Positions 42,407-52,045 are shown, counted from the stretch's first letter. The stretch: DNA of 64,000 nucleotides from an uncultured Mycoplasmatota bacterium (GCA_900549625.1 URPE01000001.1:1-64000), one strand, 5' to 3'. Made by a program: numbers and translations. The notes: generated by a model not told the origin, from the letters alone.

Positions 42407-43639
42407 ATGTATTGCGGTGAATGTGGTGCCAAGTTAAAAAATAATGCTAACTTTTGTGGTGAATGTGGTAGTAAAGTGCCTAAAGAAAAAAAGCAAGTTA
42501 CCAAGAAAACAAAAAAGCAACATAAACCACTTACTAAACAAACAAAAATCATTTTAGGTGTCATTTTAGTTATTGTTATATCTTTTATTATTGGTTTTAA
42601 TATTTTAGGCCATTCCTTAAGTGCTAGTGCTGTATCTAAAAAGTATATGGAAGCCCTACAAACAAGCAATAGTGACGAATTATATGAAACTCTTAATATA
42701 GAGGGTGACAAAAGATTTGCTAGCAAAGAAGCATTTAGTAAGATCTACAATAATGATAATAATGATTTAAAAGGTATTAGTTCAATAACTTTACTAAATA
42801 TTTCTTATAGTAGTGATAAAAAAAGTGCAGTAGCAAGTTATAAAGTAGTTAAAAATGATAAAGAAATGAATATTATAGTTAATCTAACTAAAAATGACAA
42901 AAAGAAATATTTATTCTTTGATACTTGGACTGTTAGAGATGATGTACTTGATATGCTAGATATTACTATTGTTAAAGATTATACCATTACGGTTCCATCT
43001 AATAGTGTCGTTAAAATAGATGATGAAGATGTCACAAGAAACTACATTAATAGCGAAGAAAGTAAAGATGGATTAGATGTTTATGTGATACCTAATATTT
43101 TTGAGGGTTCTTATAATATAAGTGTTGTATTACCTAATAAAATATCTGTAACAGAAGAAAAAAGAATATCTTATTATTATGATAGTTACACATTTGACTT
43201 AGACTTAAATGATTTGAGTGATGAACAAAAAGATAATATTGGTAAATATTCTACTGATTTTATAAAAAGTATTTATAGTAACTTGATTAACAAAAAAACA
43301 TTTGCAGAATTGCAAAAAAGTAATACAGCTATTACTGATAACTTAAAAGATACATATGATGATTTATATAGTAAAATTGTTAAAAGTGATAGTTTATCAT
43401 TACTAAAATTTGATATAAGTGATTATAGTATTACTGGTATAAGAGTGCAAAGAGATGGACAACTTTCTGTAACGGTTAAGTATAATTATAGCTATACTAC
43501 AATTGTTAAGCATGGTGATAAAACTGAAGAAAAAAATAGTAAATCAAATCAAAATAGTACCCTTATATATGATATAAGTGATGGAAGCTATAAACTAACA
43601 GCTTTAAACAGTCCAGTAAAATATTTTAGTGTTTGGTAA
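42407..43639 (+). CDS. Zinc-ribbon membrane protein, TcaA-like
   Basis: The 410-residue protein has an N-terminal zinc ribbon (C3, C6, C17, C20), a basic stretch, one membrane helix (about 47-67) and a large extracytoplasmic part of several alpha/beta repeats, including VSKKYMEALQTSNSDELYETL and KDYTITVPSNSVVKIDDEDV. This matches the TcaA/YvbJ-like layout of Firmicutes, linked in Staphylococcus to wall-drug response. AAAGGAGTGAAGAG precedes the ATG. It heads a run of zinc-ribbon membrane proteins, perhaps one operon with 43659 and 43951. The substrate or partner is unknown. Confidence 0.75.
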   Translation: MYCGECGAKLKNNANFCGECGSKVPKEKKQVTKKTKKQHKPLTKQTKIILGVILVIVISFIIGFNILGHSLSASAVSKKYMEALQTSNSDELYETLNIEGDKRFASKEAFSKIYNNDNNDLKGISSITLLNISYSSDKKSAVASYKVVKNDKEMNIIVNLTKNDKKKYLFFDTWTVRDDVLDMLDITIVKDYTITVPSNSVVKIDDEDVTRNYINSEESKDGLDVYVIPNIFEGSYNISVVLPNKISVTEEKRISYYYDSYTFDLDLNDLSDEQKDNIGKYSTDFIKSIYSNLINKKTFAELQKSNTAITDNLKDTYDDLYSKIVKSDSLSLLKFDISDYSITGIRVQRDGQLSVTVKYNYSYTTIVKHGDKTEEKNSKSNQNSTLIYDISDGSYKLTALNSPVKYFSVW

Positions 43640-43658
43640 ATAGAAAAGGAGAATGATT

Positions 43659-43964
43659 ATGGCAAAATTTTGTACAAACTGTGGTAAAAAATTAGATAAA
43701 GATGGTAAATGTAATTGCAAAGTAGAAGAAAAAGAAATAGTAACGGAAGAGGTTACAGAATCAAAATTTAGTAAAATCTTAAATGATTGTATTTTAATTA
43801 TTAAAGGTATGTTTATAAGACCAGTTGATACAATGACATATTATGCTAAAAGAAGCAAATTTGATTTAGGTATGCTATTAATAGTAATTAATTGTTTATT
43901 ATTTGGCTTATTTATTTATGTTTTAATGAAGAGAGGAGCAGTGGCTTTATATGACTTATTTTAA
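43659..43964 (+). CDS. Zinc-ribbon/first-TM half of a Yip1-like membrane protein
   Basis: The 101-residue product has a zinc ribbon (C5, C8, C18, C20), then ILIIKGMFIRPVDTMTYYAKRS, and a membrane helix ending in YVLMKRGAVALYDLF. Related Firmicutes proteins of about 240 residues join such an N-terminus directly to a multi-TM Yip1-like domain; here that domain is encoded by the next frame, overlapping by 14 bases. Either a frameshift has split one gene, or two coupled genes are made. ATG 43659 follows AAAGGAGAATGATT. Confidence 0.65.
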   Translation: MAKFCTNCGKKLDKDGKCNCKVEEKEIVTEEVTESKFSKILNDCILIIKGMFIRPVDTMTYYAKRSKFDLGMLLIVINCLLFGLFIYVLMKRGAVALYDLF

Positions 43965-44385
43965 TATTCCAAGTTCTAGTGGTAGTAGTTTAAATCTAGC
44001 AAATGGCTCTGTACCATTTAAAGTTTTTGTAGTCGCAGCTTTAATGATGTTATGTTATCATTTAATATTAGGTGGACTATTATATTTAGTAAGTAAGAAA
44101 ATACTTAAAAAAGAAAGTGATATTAAAAGAATTTATGCTTTAATAGGTGTTAATACAACCATTAGTAGTATTATGCTAATTATTGCAACTCTTGGTTTAT
44201 TCTTAAATCTATGGATTACAATTATTGCAGGTGTAGTATCTGGTATTTTATATTTTCTTAACCTATATCAAGGTTTTAATGAATTAAGTAAAGTTGATAA
44301 AAATCATATGGTTTATGCTTTTGCTTCATGTTATTTCATTACATTATTTATTGTATGCTACATAATTCCAAAAATATTTGCATAA
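43951..44385 (+). CDS. Yip1-like multi-TM protein (second half of split gene)
   Basis: The 144-residue protein has four membrane helices (FKVFVVAALMMLCYHLILGG, IGVNTTISSIMLIIATLGLF, LWITIIAGVVSGILYFLNLY, AFASCYFITLFIVCYIIPKI). It matches the C-terminal part of zinc-ribbon/Yip1-like proteins. Its start lies within the last codons of the previous gene and has a GAGGAG site about 14 bases upstream. Continuous homology across the junction suggests a +1 frameshift event, but translational coupling would give the same layout. Confidence 0.6.
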   Translation: MTYFNIPSSSGSSLNLANGSVPFKVFVVAALMMLCYHLILGGLLYLVSKKILKKESDIKRIYALIGVNTTISSIMLIIATLGLFLNLWITIIAGVVSGILYFLNLYQGFNELSKVDKNHMVYAFASCYFITLFIVCYIIPKIFA

Positions 44386-44390
44386 ATTTT

Positions 44391-44421
44391 AAACGGGTAA
44401 AATTAATACTCGTTTTTTTAT
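44391..44421 (+). terminator. Terminator
   Basis: AAACGGGT (44391-44398) pairs with ACTCGTTT (44408-44415) with one G-T pair, followed by T residues. Confidence 0.8.
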
Positions 44422-44502
44422 TTCGACAAAAAATCCATTTTTTCTTCAAAAATAATAAATATGTGATAAAATAGATTATATAAGTAAGAGTAGGAGGTTC
44501 TT

Positions 44503-46221
44503 ATGAGCAAGGAACTTATTATAATCATCGGTATTGCCTTATATTTTTTTACTGTTGGCCTAATTGTAGCCGTTTTAAATTGGCTAAATAATAAAGAAAG
44601 AAAAGAATATCGTAAAAAATTGGATGAATTACAACGAAATAAAAACCTAATTATAAGTGCTAACTTAATAGCCGAGTTAAAAAAAGTTGAACCACTGGCC
44701 ATGAATGCCAATATGAAATCTACTTATGAAGAGTGGGGACAAAAGTACAATACTTTAAAAAGTGAAGATGTTCCAGGTATTACCGACAAACTTATTAAAG
44801 CTGAAGAGTACTATGATATTAAAGATTATAAAGCCTTAAACAACTTATTAAGTGAAATAGAACTAGATATTTACTTTGTTAATACTAAGGCAAACTTTCT
44901 ATTAGAAGAAATAAAAGGTATTACCTTAAGTGAAGAAAAAAATAGAGATACTATTACAAAACTTAAAACTCATTACAGAGAAATACTTAGTAAATACCAA
45001 AATAATGAAAGAGCTTATACTGTTGTAACAAAGCCTTTAGAATTACAATTTGAGCGTGTTGATAAACTTTTTAGTGCCTTTGAAGTAGCAATGGAGCAAA
45101 AATCATATCAAGAAGTAAGCAAAATAGTAAAAGCCCTAGATGATTTAATTGGTAACTTAAAATTAGTTGTTGAGGAAGCTCCTAGTATTATCTTAATGGG
45201 TAAAAGTATTATTCCTAAAAAGATGGCTGATATCACTAATATCTATAAAAAAATGAAAGAAGATGGCTACAACCTAGAATATCTAAATATTCCTTATAAT
45301 ATTGATGAATCTAGTAAAAAAATAACTGACATTTTCCAAAGACTAAATGTTTTAAATATTGAAGACTCTATCTTTGAACTAAAAACTATGCAAGATTACT
45401 TTGAATCCATATATAATGAATTTGATAAAGAAAGAATAGCAAGAAAATCATATAATGAACTTCTAAGAAGTGTACTAATCAAAATAACTAAATTAACTAA
45501 AATTAATGATACATTATTAAAGAAATTAAAAGATATTAAATACAGTTATGATTTAAAAGATGAAGATGTAGAAATTGTTTTTAAAATTAAAGAAGAATTA
45601 GCAAGTGAAAGAGGAGAATATGATGACTTAATAGAAGATGGTAGAAGTAAAAACTTTTCATATTCCCATTTAAATAAACATATGGATGCCCTAAATATTA
45701 AAGTTTTAAAAACAGAAGAAAAATTAGATATTGCCCTAAGAACCCTTGGTAGTTTAAAAGAAGATGAACTAAGAGCACGTGAACAACTAGATGAAATGAA
45801 GGGTATTTTAAATGATGCCAAAATGCTTATGAAAAGCTTTAAACTTCCTTTTATACCAGAAGTTTATTTTATTGAACTATCTGAGGCTACAGAGGCTATT
45901 AGCAATATGATTCATGAACTAGAAAAAACACCAATTTCTATTAAAGTATTAAATACTAGAGTAGATACAGCAAGGGATCTTGTTTTAAAATTTTATAATA
46001 CAACTAAAGAAATGATAAAAACAGCTAAAATGGCTGAAACAGCTATTGTTTATGGTAATCGTTATAGAGCAGTAGAAGAAAGTGTAGCTCTAGGTCTTGC
46101 TAAAGCTGAGAATGCTTTTATAAAAGGTAATTACAAATTATCTCTTGAAAGCTCTATTCATGCTATTAATATAATTGAGCCAGGAATATATAAGAAACTA
46201 ATGGATGAATACCAAAGTTAG
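44503..46221 (+). CDS. ezrA: Septation ring formation regulator EzrA
   Basis: The 572-residue protein has one N-terminal membrane helix (about 4-26) followed by a long cytoplasmic chain of spectrin-like coiled-coil repeats, rich in Lys/Glu (for example ELKKVEPLAMNANMKSTYEE near the start, the conserved EzrA lead). EzrA limits FtsZ ring assembly to midcell. Length matches the family (about 560-570). AGGAGG precedes the ATG. It is followed nine bases later by a nucleotidase and then a cysteine desulfurase; in Bacillus and Staphylococcus ezrA also neighbours the nifZ-thiI pair. Confidence 0.9.
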   Translation: MSKELIIIIGIALYFFTVGLIVAVLNWLNNKERKEYRKKLDELQRNKNLIISANLIAELKKVEPLAMNANMKSTYEEWGQKYNTLKSEDVPGITDKLIKAEEYYDIKDYKALNNLLSEIELDIYFVNTKANFLLEEIKGITLSEEKNRDTITKLKTHYREILSKYQNNERAYTVVTKPLELQFERVDKLFSAFEVAMEQKSYQEVSKIVKALDDLIGNLKLVVEEAPSIILMGKSIIPKKMADITNIYKKMKEDGYNLEYLNIPYNIDESSKKITDIFQRLNVLNIEDSIFELKTMQDYFESIYNEFDKERIARKSYNELLRSVLIKITKLTKINDTLLKKLKDIKYSYDLKDEDVEIVFKIKEELASERGEYDDLIEDGRSKNFSYSHLNKHMDALNIKVLKTEEKLDIALRTLGSLKEDELRAREQLDEMKGILNDAKMLMKSFKLPFIPEVYFIELSEATEAISNMIHELEKTPISIKVLNTRVDTARDLVLKFYNTTKEMIKTAKMAETAIVYGNRYRAVEESVALGLAKAENAFIKGNYKLSLESSIHAINIIEPGIYKKLMDEYQS

Positions 46222-46230
46222 GAGAATAAC

Positions 46231-46806
46231 ATGCAAAAGATAATGATAGATTTAGATGAAACTATATGTACAGGTGGTTATTTAGAAGCTGTAAATGCCT
46301 ATTTACATACTAACTACAAAGATGAAGAGATAGACTCATATTATGTTGAGGATGTAATGAATGATGAACAAAAAGAACAGTTTCTTGATTACTTTTATCA
46401 AAACGTTAATATTTATAAAGAAGCTAAAATAATACCAGATTCCTTAAAAGTGATTGAAAAGTTAGCAAAAAAATATGATATTTACATAACAACAGCTTTT
46501 GTTGATAAAAGAAGAGTTTATGAATCAGGTATTATGGCTCGTTATAAGTACCAGTGGATTGTTGAAAATATGTCGTATATAGATCCTAGAAAGATAATAT
46601 TAACTGCTGCTAAAGATTTAGTAATGTGTGAGATTAAAATAGATGATAAAGTAAGTAATTTAAAAGGATATGGGCAAGTAAAACTTTTACTAGACCAACC
46701 ACATAATCAAAAATATGGTTATGAAGAACTAGAAAGCCTAGGTATCAGAAGAGTTCATGATTGGTTACAAATTGAAAGTATTTTATTAGGGAGTGAAGTA
46801 GAGTGA
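46231..46806 (+). CDS. 5'(3')-deoxyribonucleotidase-like HAD phosphatase (NT5C family)
   Basis: The 191-residue protein has the HAD motif D7-L-D9-E-T11 at its N-terminus and a later ITTAFVDKRR and KIIDDKVSNL-like IKIDDKVSNLKGYG region (motif IV acidic pair). The overall layout fits the NT5C/YqfW-type nucleotidases, which dephosphorylate nucleoside monophosphates. It overlaps the cysteine desulfurase by four bases (GTGA). Cytosolic; exact substrate unknown. Confidence 0.75.
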   Translation: MQKIMIDLDETICTGGYLEAVNAYLHTNYKDEEIDSYYVEDVMNDEQKEQFLDYFYQNVNIYKEAKIIPDSLKVIEKLAKKYDIYITTAFVDKRRVYESGIMARYKYQWIVENMSYIDPRKIILTAAKDLVMCEIKIDDKVSNLKGYGQVKLLLDQPHNQKYGYEELESLGIRRVHDWLQIESILLGSEVE

Positions 46807-47936
46807 TATATTTAGATTATAGTGCAACTACACCAGTAAACTATGATGTGTTAGATTCCTATTTAAGAGCAACAAAAGATTTTCCAGGCAATCCTAATTC
46901 CCTACATAGTTTAGGTGTTAAATCAAAAGCTCTTTTAAATAGTGCTTTAAAACAAGTAAGTGAAATATTTAATGTCTTAGAAAGTGAATTAACATTTACA
47001 AGTGGCGCTACTGAGAGTAATAATTTTGCTTTAATTGGCACAGCCCTTGCTAATATGAAATATGGTAATCACATCATTGTTTCTAAGTTAGAACACCCAA
47101 GTATCTATGCTATATGTGAATATCTAACAACCCTTGGATTTAGCATAAGTTATGTTGATAATGATGAAAGTGGGTTAGTAGACTTTGAAGATTTAAAAAA
47201 GAAAATGCGTAGTGATACTATTTTAGTAAGTATCTGTGCTGTTAATAGTGAAACTGGCGTAAGGCAACCACTTAAAATGATTCGCCAAGTTATTAAAAAA
47301 GAAAATGCTTATACTTATTTGCATAGTGATATGACACAAGCCTTAGGTAAAATTCCTGTTAATTTTCACGATGTTGACCTAGCTAGTTGTTCTGCTCATA
47401 AAATCTATGGCCCTAAAGGTATTGGTTTGTTTTATAAAAATAGTCGTGTAAAATTTAGTCCTGTTTTATATGGCAGTGGTCAAATAAACAAATTAAATCC
47501 AGGTACGCCAGCAGTGCCTCTTATTGTTGCTTTTGCTAAAGCAATAAGACTAGCTACCAGTGACTTAGATAAAAGAGAAAACTTTATTAAAAGACTAAAT
47601 GATAAAATAGTAAATGAACTAGAAAAATATGATGGCGTAATCATTAATCATTCAAAAATATGTATTCCCCATATACTAAATATTTCTCTAAAAGATATAA
47701 AAGCTGAGACATTCTTACATGCCTTAGAAGAATATGAAATATATTTAAGTACTAATACGGCTTGTTCTAGTGGCGAACTATCTACTTCTGTCATGGCTTT
47801 ATATAATGATCAAAAAAGAGCAAGTAGTACATTAAGAATTAGTTTGTCTCACTTAACTACAACCGATGAAGTAAACAAGTTCTTAGCGTGTTTTAAACTA
47901 GTATATCAAAAACTAAGTTTAATAAAAGGAGAGTAA
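46803..47936 (+). CDS. Cysteine desulfurase (NifZ/IscS-type)
   Basis: The 377-residue PLP enzyme takes sulfur from cysteine for Fe-S clusters or tRNA thiolation. It has YLDYSATTPV, the PLP lysine in SCSAHKIYGPKG, and the active cysteine loop NTACSSGEL. The start codon is GTG inside the preceding stop. Its position next to ezrA matches nifZ of Bacillus and Staphylococcus, where it supplies ThiI for 4-thiouridine; here thiI is absent and degraded sequence follows. It could instead serve the distant sufB. A terminator lies 80 bases downstream. Confidence 0.88.
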   Translation: MIYLDYSATTPVNYDVLDSYLRATKDFPGNPNSLHSLGVKSKALLNSALKQVSEIFNVLESELTFTSGATESNNFALIGTALANMKYGNHIIVSKLEHPSIYAICEYLTTLGFSISYVDNDESGLVDFEDLKKKMRSDTILVSICAVNSETGVRQPLKMIRQVIKKENAYTYLHSDMTQALGKIPVNFHDVDLASCSAHKIYGPKGIGLFYKNSRVKFSPVLYGSGQINKLNPGTPAVPLIVAFAKAIRLATSDLDKRENFIKRLNDKIVNELEKYDGVIINHSKICIPHILNISLKDIKAETFLHALEEYEIYLSTNTACSSGELSTSVMALYNDQKRASSTLRISLSHLTTTDEVNKFLACFKLVYQKLSLIKGE

Positions 47937-48014
47937 AGAGAAAATGCATGTTAAGTGACACATTAAAATATCCTGAAAATAAAATAAAATGACGAATTAT
48001 TTTACATAGAAAAG

Positions 48015-48043
48015 ACATGTACTAATTAAGGTATGTGTTTTTT
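48015..48043 (+). terminator. Terminator of the ezrA-desulfurase operon
   Basis: ACATGTAC (48015-48022) pairs with GTATGTGT (48031-48038) with two G-T pairs, followed by T residues. Confidence 0.65.
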
Positions 48044-48092
48044 AATGCTAAAAAATATTGACTGAAGAACAATTAAAAATTAAAATAAGATA

Positions 48093-48133
48093 TAAAAAAA
48101 GAAATGGCTTACTGGGCTGCAACCCACCACTTC
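48093..48133 (-). terminator. Minus-strand intrinsic terminator, possible small RNA end
   Basis: On the minus strand GAAGTGG (48133-48127) pairs with CCATTTC (48107-48101) using a G-U pair that would be an A-C mismatch on the plus strand, with an inner TGGG/CCCA hairpin, followed by seven U residues. No minus-strand gene is present upstream, so it may end a short RNA. Confidence 0.45.
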
Positions 48134-48240
48134 CTACCTAACGAGGTGATATTATCATACTATTAAAGCAAACTTAAATTAATATGAAAGAACAAGTTTT
48201 TCATAAATATAAATAATTAGTAAAAATTACTATAAATAGA

Positions 48241-48645
48241 AACATATCGCGGCACTTCTTTATTATCTTGATGAAAATGATGCTTTAAAATTAGAAATAT
48301 CTATTAATGAACATATTTGCTGAAGAGAATAAAATCACTAAATCATTTAAACTATTAAAGAATAATCTTAGTATGTCTAATTTAGTCCATTACCAGAGTA
48401 TATTAAAATCTAAATATAATAATGAATTGTTAGAATTTTATAAACCTTGAATAATTAAGTCATCAAAAATAGCATCAGATAGAAACTCGTATTATAACTT
48501 ATGTTTTTATATAGAAAAAATGCAAGAACTTGATAATTCTGATGATTTTATTTTTGATATGTTAAAAGAAATGTATCCAAATTATAAGAATAAAAGAGCA
48601 TTTAAAGATGAAATAATAAAGATTTTAAAAAGTAAAAACAAATAA
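48241..48645 (+). pseudogene. Decayed SWIM zinc finger-type protein (C-terminal remnant)
   Basis: Three frame segments interrupted by TGA stops read HIAALLYYLDENDALKLEIS, then ENKITKSFKLLKNNLSMSNL, then SKIASDRNSYYNLCFYIEKM and PNYKNKRAFKDEIIKILKSK. The last part ('A..R..Y..l..yl.km..l...', 'Y..r.a..del') matches the helical C-terminus of SWIM zinc-finger proteins. No ribosome site. It lies where thiI would be expected, but is unrelated to it. Confidence 0.5.
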
Positions 48646-48870
48646 AGATTTTATAGATTAATAAAAAAATTGTAAATACCAAATTCCTAGCACATGCTAA
48701 ATAATAAATAGTTAAGCTATTATTGTGGTAAAAGTATAATCTTAAAATATAAATAATCCATTTATTATTTATTATAAGGGCTTAATATAAGCCTTTTTTG
48801 ATCTGCAAAATTAATTGCCAAACTAATGGTTAATTGGTATAATTAAATTATTCTAGGAGAGTGAAAAGGT
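48646..48870. other. Non-coding stretch
   Basis: AT-rich remainder after the decayed gene. A region around 48758-48801 (ATTTATTATTTATTATAAGGGCTTAATATAAGCC...) contains a GGCTTA/TAAGCC inverted repeat followed by TTTTTT, a terminator-like end. Confidence 0.45.
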
Positions 48871-51108
48871 ATGGAAAATAACGAAAATAACGAAAATTTA
48901 GAAACTACTAAAGAAATACTATCTTTAAAAGATTTTGCTTTAGAAGCTACTAATAATGAAGAAAGTGTAGTATTACCAATCATTGAAGAAGCCCCGATTG
49001 AAGCTTTAGATGAAAATATGGAAGAGTCTAACTTAGTCTTTGATACTGTTGTAAAAACTAAGGAAGATATTGCTAAAAATGAAAATGAAGAACAAAAGAC
49101 AAAAAAGAATATCTTTAAAACCTTAAAAGATAAATGGTCTAAATTAGACAAAAAGAAAAAAATAATAGTAATTGTTGTAACACTTATTTTAATAATTCTA
49201 ATCTTTCTTGGTATTATCTTACTTGTTACTAATAATAAAGGTGATAAATCACCAGCGGAAAATATTGTTCTAGAAAGCGATAACTATCGTTATGAAAATG
49301 GTAAATTGATATTTCTAGATAATGATAAAGAAATAGGTGAGTATGAATGTAAAAATAAAGATGAAAATAGTTGTGCAGTATTCACTATTACTAGTCATGA
49401 TAAACTTGATAATACTATTAAGGTAAATGAAAATAACGAAGAAATATCTGTTCATGCTAAAATTTATGATGGAACATATGCTTTTATAATTGATCATGGT
49501 TCAAGTGATGACAAAAGTATCCTTCTTTATAACATTAAAAATAACACTGTTGAAGAAACTGTTTTTGATGTCATAATGTATGGTGATAACTACGTAAGTG
49601 TTAAAAATAACGAATCAAAATATGGTTTATTAGAATTTAAAGATGAAACAGTAAAAACACTTATTCCTTATGATTACGATGAATTAAGTCTTATTACTGA
49701 GGGTGATACTTCTATCGTGGTCGTTAAAAAAGATAACAATTCTTACTTGGCTAGTTTAGATAATAAAATTCTTACTAAAGCTTTTAATGAGACTATTACG
49801 GGGGCTAATGCTAATCATGTTAAAACAAAAGATGCTAATGGTAAATATAATGTTTATGACTATGAAGCCAAAAAAGTAAGTGAAAAAACATATGACTTTG
49901 TAAGTCTTTTAGACAATATCATGCTAGTTGTTCGTGATAATGCCTTATACGTATATGACTACGAAAACAACAAAATGATGGATGGTAGTCTTTCATTAAA
50001 TAATGATGCTTATAACAAAATAGAAACTTATAAAAATAAAAAACTAATTAAAACTAAACAAGCTTATACTTATGAATTAACAGGTAACTTATTAAATATT
50101 AACATTTATACCGATGATGACTCTGAAAATCATTCTATTAACTTATTAGAAGGTACACTATCAAGTAAACTAGCTTATATGAATTACTTTGCCGGTAAAC
50201 TTAGTTTCTATGCTGATGAAACAAAGAAAAATAAAATTGGCGAATACACATGTACTAATCAAAATCAAGTTGATAGTAATACCACTACTTTAAATAATTG
50301 CCGTCTAGCAACTGAGTCATTTTTAAGAGAAACAGATTCTAATAATAAAGAAAAAGATGCATCCGCGTCTCTCGGTTGGATACCAATTATTGGTAGTAGA
50401 TATGCTTTCATTACTGATGGTGATACAATAAAACTATATGATTTTAAAGATAACAAAGAACTTGCTAATTACAGTGAAGTTGATACATTTAGTTATACTA
50501 ATGCCTCTGAAATTACTTTCTCTAATGCTTCTAGTGTTTCTTTTATTGCTAAATCAAAAAGAACTGGTAAATATGGTGTAGCTAAGATAAGTGGCGATGG
50601 GGTAAAACCTATCCTTGAATTCCAATTTACAAGTATTAAAGCATTAGGTAACTACTATGTCGTAGAAGAAGATGGTAAGTATGCCTTGTATAATCTAGAA
50701 GGTGAAAAGAAAACTAGTGATTATAATAGTCCTGTAGTTGATTACTTAGGATCTTATGTAAAGACTAAAAAAGATAATGCCTACTTTGTTCATGGCTTTA
50801 ATGAAGAAGTATCAAGTGATTCTTATACTTATGTTGAACTTTATGATAATTACTATGCTGGTGTTTTACAAAATACGGTTGAAATTTACGATTACAAAGG
50901 TAAGTCTATTACTAAAAACTTACCAGAAAAAACTAGAGCTCAATTAAAACTGCAAATTAATAATTTTTATGGTCAAGGTACTAAGGCATTTGTTGTCACC
51001 TTTAAAAGTGGTGAATATGCTACAGTTAAAATTGGTACAGTAAGTGGTTCTTATGATACAGTGATAATTCCTTTAGATAACGCGAGTTTAGGTGATAATA
51101 ATGACTAA
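48871..51108 (+). CDS. Large single-TM protein with WG-like repeat ectodomain
   Basis: The 745-residue protein has an acidic cytoplasmic N-terminus (1-95), a membrane helix at 98-120 and a very long extracytoplasmic part. The latter contains WG-repeat-like units: short blocks with KYG(L/V)xxF/Y, an Ile-Pro-Tyr-(D/N)-Y-(D) turn (LIPYDYDELS) and aromatic strands, likely a beta-propeller. A second protein follows at an eight-base overlap. The N-terminal acidic region suggests cytoplasmic contacts. Function unknown; a surface or wall-associated role is inferred from topology. Confidence 0.65.
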   Translation: MENNENNENLETTKEILSLKDFALEATNNEESVVLPIIEEAPIEALDENMEESNLVFDTVVKTKEDIAKNENEEQKTKKNIFKTLKDKWSKLDKKKKIIVIVVTLILIILIFLGIILLVTNNKGDKSPAENIVLESDNYRYENGKLIFLDNDKEIGEYECKNKDENSCAVFTITSHDKLDNTIKVNENNEEISVHAKIYDGTYAFIIDHGSSDDKSILLYNIKNNTVEETVFDVIMYGDNYVSVKNNESKYGLLEFKDETVKTLIPYDYDELSLITEGDTSIVVVKKDNNSYLASLDNKILTKAFNETITGANANHVKTKDANGKYNVYDYEAKKVSEKTYDFVSLLDNIMLVVRDNALYVYDYENNKMMDGSLSLNNDAYNKIETYKNKKLIKTKQAYTYELTGNLLNINIYTDDDSENHSINLLEGTLSSKLAYMNYFAGKLSFYADETKKNKIGEYTCTNQNQVDSNTTTLNNCRLATESFLRETDSNNKEKDASASLGWIPIIGSRYAFITDGDTIKLYDFKDNKELANYSEVDTFSYTNASEITFSNASSVSFIAKSKRTGKYGVAKISGDGVKPILEFQFTSIKALGNYYVVEEDGKYALYNLEGEKKTSDYNSPVVDYLGSYVKTKKDNAYFVHGFNEEVSSDSYTYVELYDNYYAGVLQNTVEIYDYKGKSITKNLPEKTRAQLKLQINNFYGQGTKAFVVTFKSGEYATVKIGTVSGSYDTVIIPLDNASLGDNND

Positions 51109-52045
51109 TAAAAAAATAGAAAAGGGGGCCCTTATAACTACAATTATTTTACTTGTTATATTTGTCCCTCTTTCTTGCCTTTCAATGTATTTTCATATTA
51201 AAGGAACTCCTAAAACAGAAGAAAATATAAATCATGAATTTCACTTTAATAACAAATTATGGTTTTATAGTAGTGAGGGCACTTTACTAGGGTCTTACAA
51301 TTGTGAAACAGAAAAATGTGATTATGCTAACTATAGTAGTGAAGACGAAACTTATTCTATTGACAGTTTAAAATTTAGTGATAATAAAAGTTCTAGTATT
51401 AATGACACATTTGCTTTCTTAACAGATGGTACCGAAGATATATTCTTATATAACTTTAAAACAAACCTTAATTTTAAAACAAATCCCTATAAGATTGTTA
51501 ATAATTACAATACTGGTATAGAAGGGTCTTTATATATAGTTAAAAACAAAAATGATAAATATGGAGTAATACAACTTCAAAATAATGCTATACCATTAAT
51601 ACCATTTAACTATGATTATATCGGTCTAAAAAATGAATTAGATGAAAATGGCCAAGTTATAGCCGATTACTTTATTGTAAAAAAAGATGATAATTGGTTA
51701 ATAATTGATCAAAAAGAAGCTAAATTAACTGAAGATTTTCAAGAAGAAATAATTTCCTATACTGGTAAAGAAATTATAACTAAGAATAATGATTACTATC
51801 ATCTAAAAAATTATCAAAACGAAAACATTTTAACTGATGATTTTAGTAAGTTATCTTTCACTGGTAAGTACTTAAATTGTACAACTTTAAATAATGAATT
51901 TTATGTATATGATGTTACTACTAATACTGAAATAAGTAATAGATATTCTATTGATAGTGATACATTGATTAAGACCGTAATAAATGATGCCAATAATCTA
52001 GAAATTTATATTGATGATAATTTAGTTGAAACAGTTTTATTATAA
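51101..52045 (+). CDS. Single-TM WG-like repeat protein, shorter paralog
   Basis: The 314-residue protein has an N-terminal membrane anchor (GALITTIILLVIFVPLSCLS) and an extracytoplasmic part with the same block type as the preceding protein (KYGVIQLQNNAIPLIPFNYD, then YIGLKN). It begins eight bases before the end of that gene with AGGTGATAATA as ribosome site, so the two are translated together. They probably form a complex or arose by duplication. A terminator overlapping the stop region ends the unit. Function unknown. Confidence 0.65.
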   Translation: MTNKKIEKGALITTIILLVIFVPLSCLSMYFHIKGTPKTEENINHEFHFNNKLWFYSSEGTLLGSYNCETEKCDYANYSSEDETYSIDSLKFSDNKSSSINDTFAFLTDGTEDIFLYNFKTNLNFKTNPYKIVNNYNTGIEGSLYIVKNKNDKYGVIQLQNNAIPLIPFNYDYIGLKNELDENGQVIADYFIVKKDDNWLIIDQKEAKLTEDFQEEIISYTGKEIITKNNDYYHLKNYQNENILTDDFSKLSFTGKYLNCTTLNNEFYVYDVTTNTEISNRYSIDSDTLIKTVINDANNLEIYIDDNLVETVLL

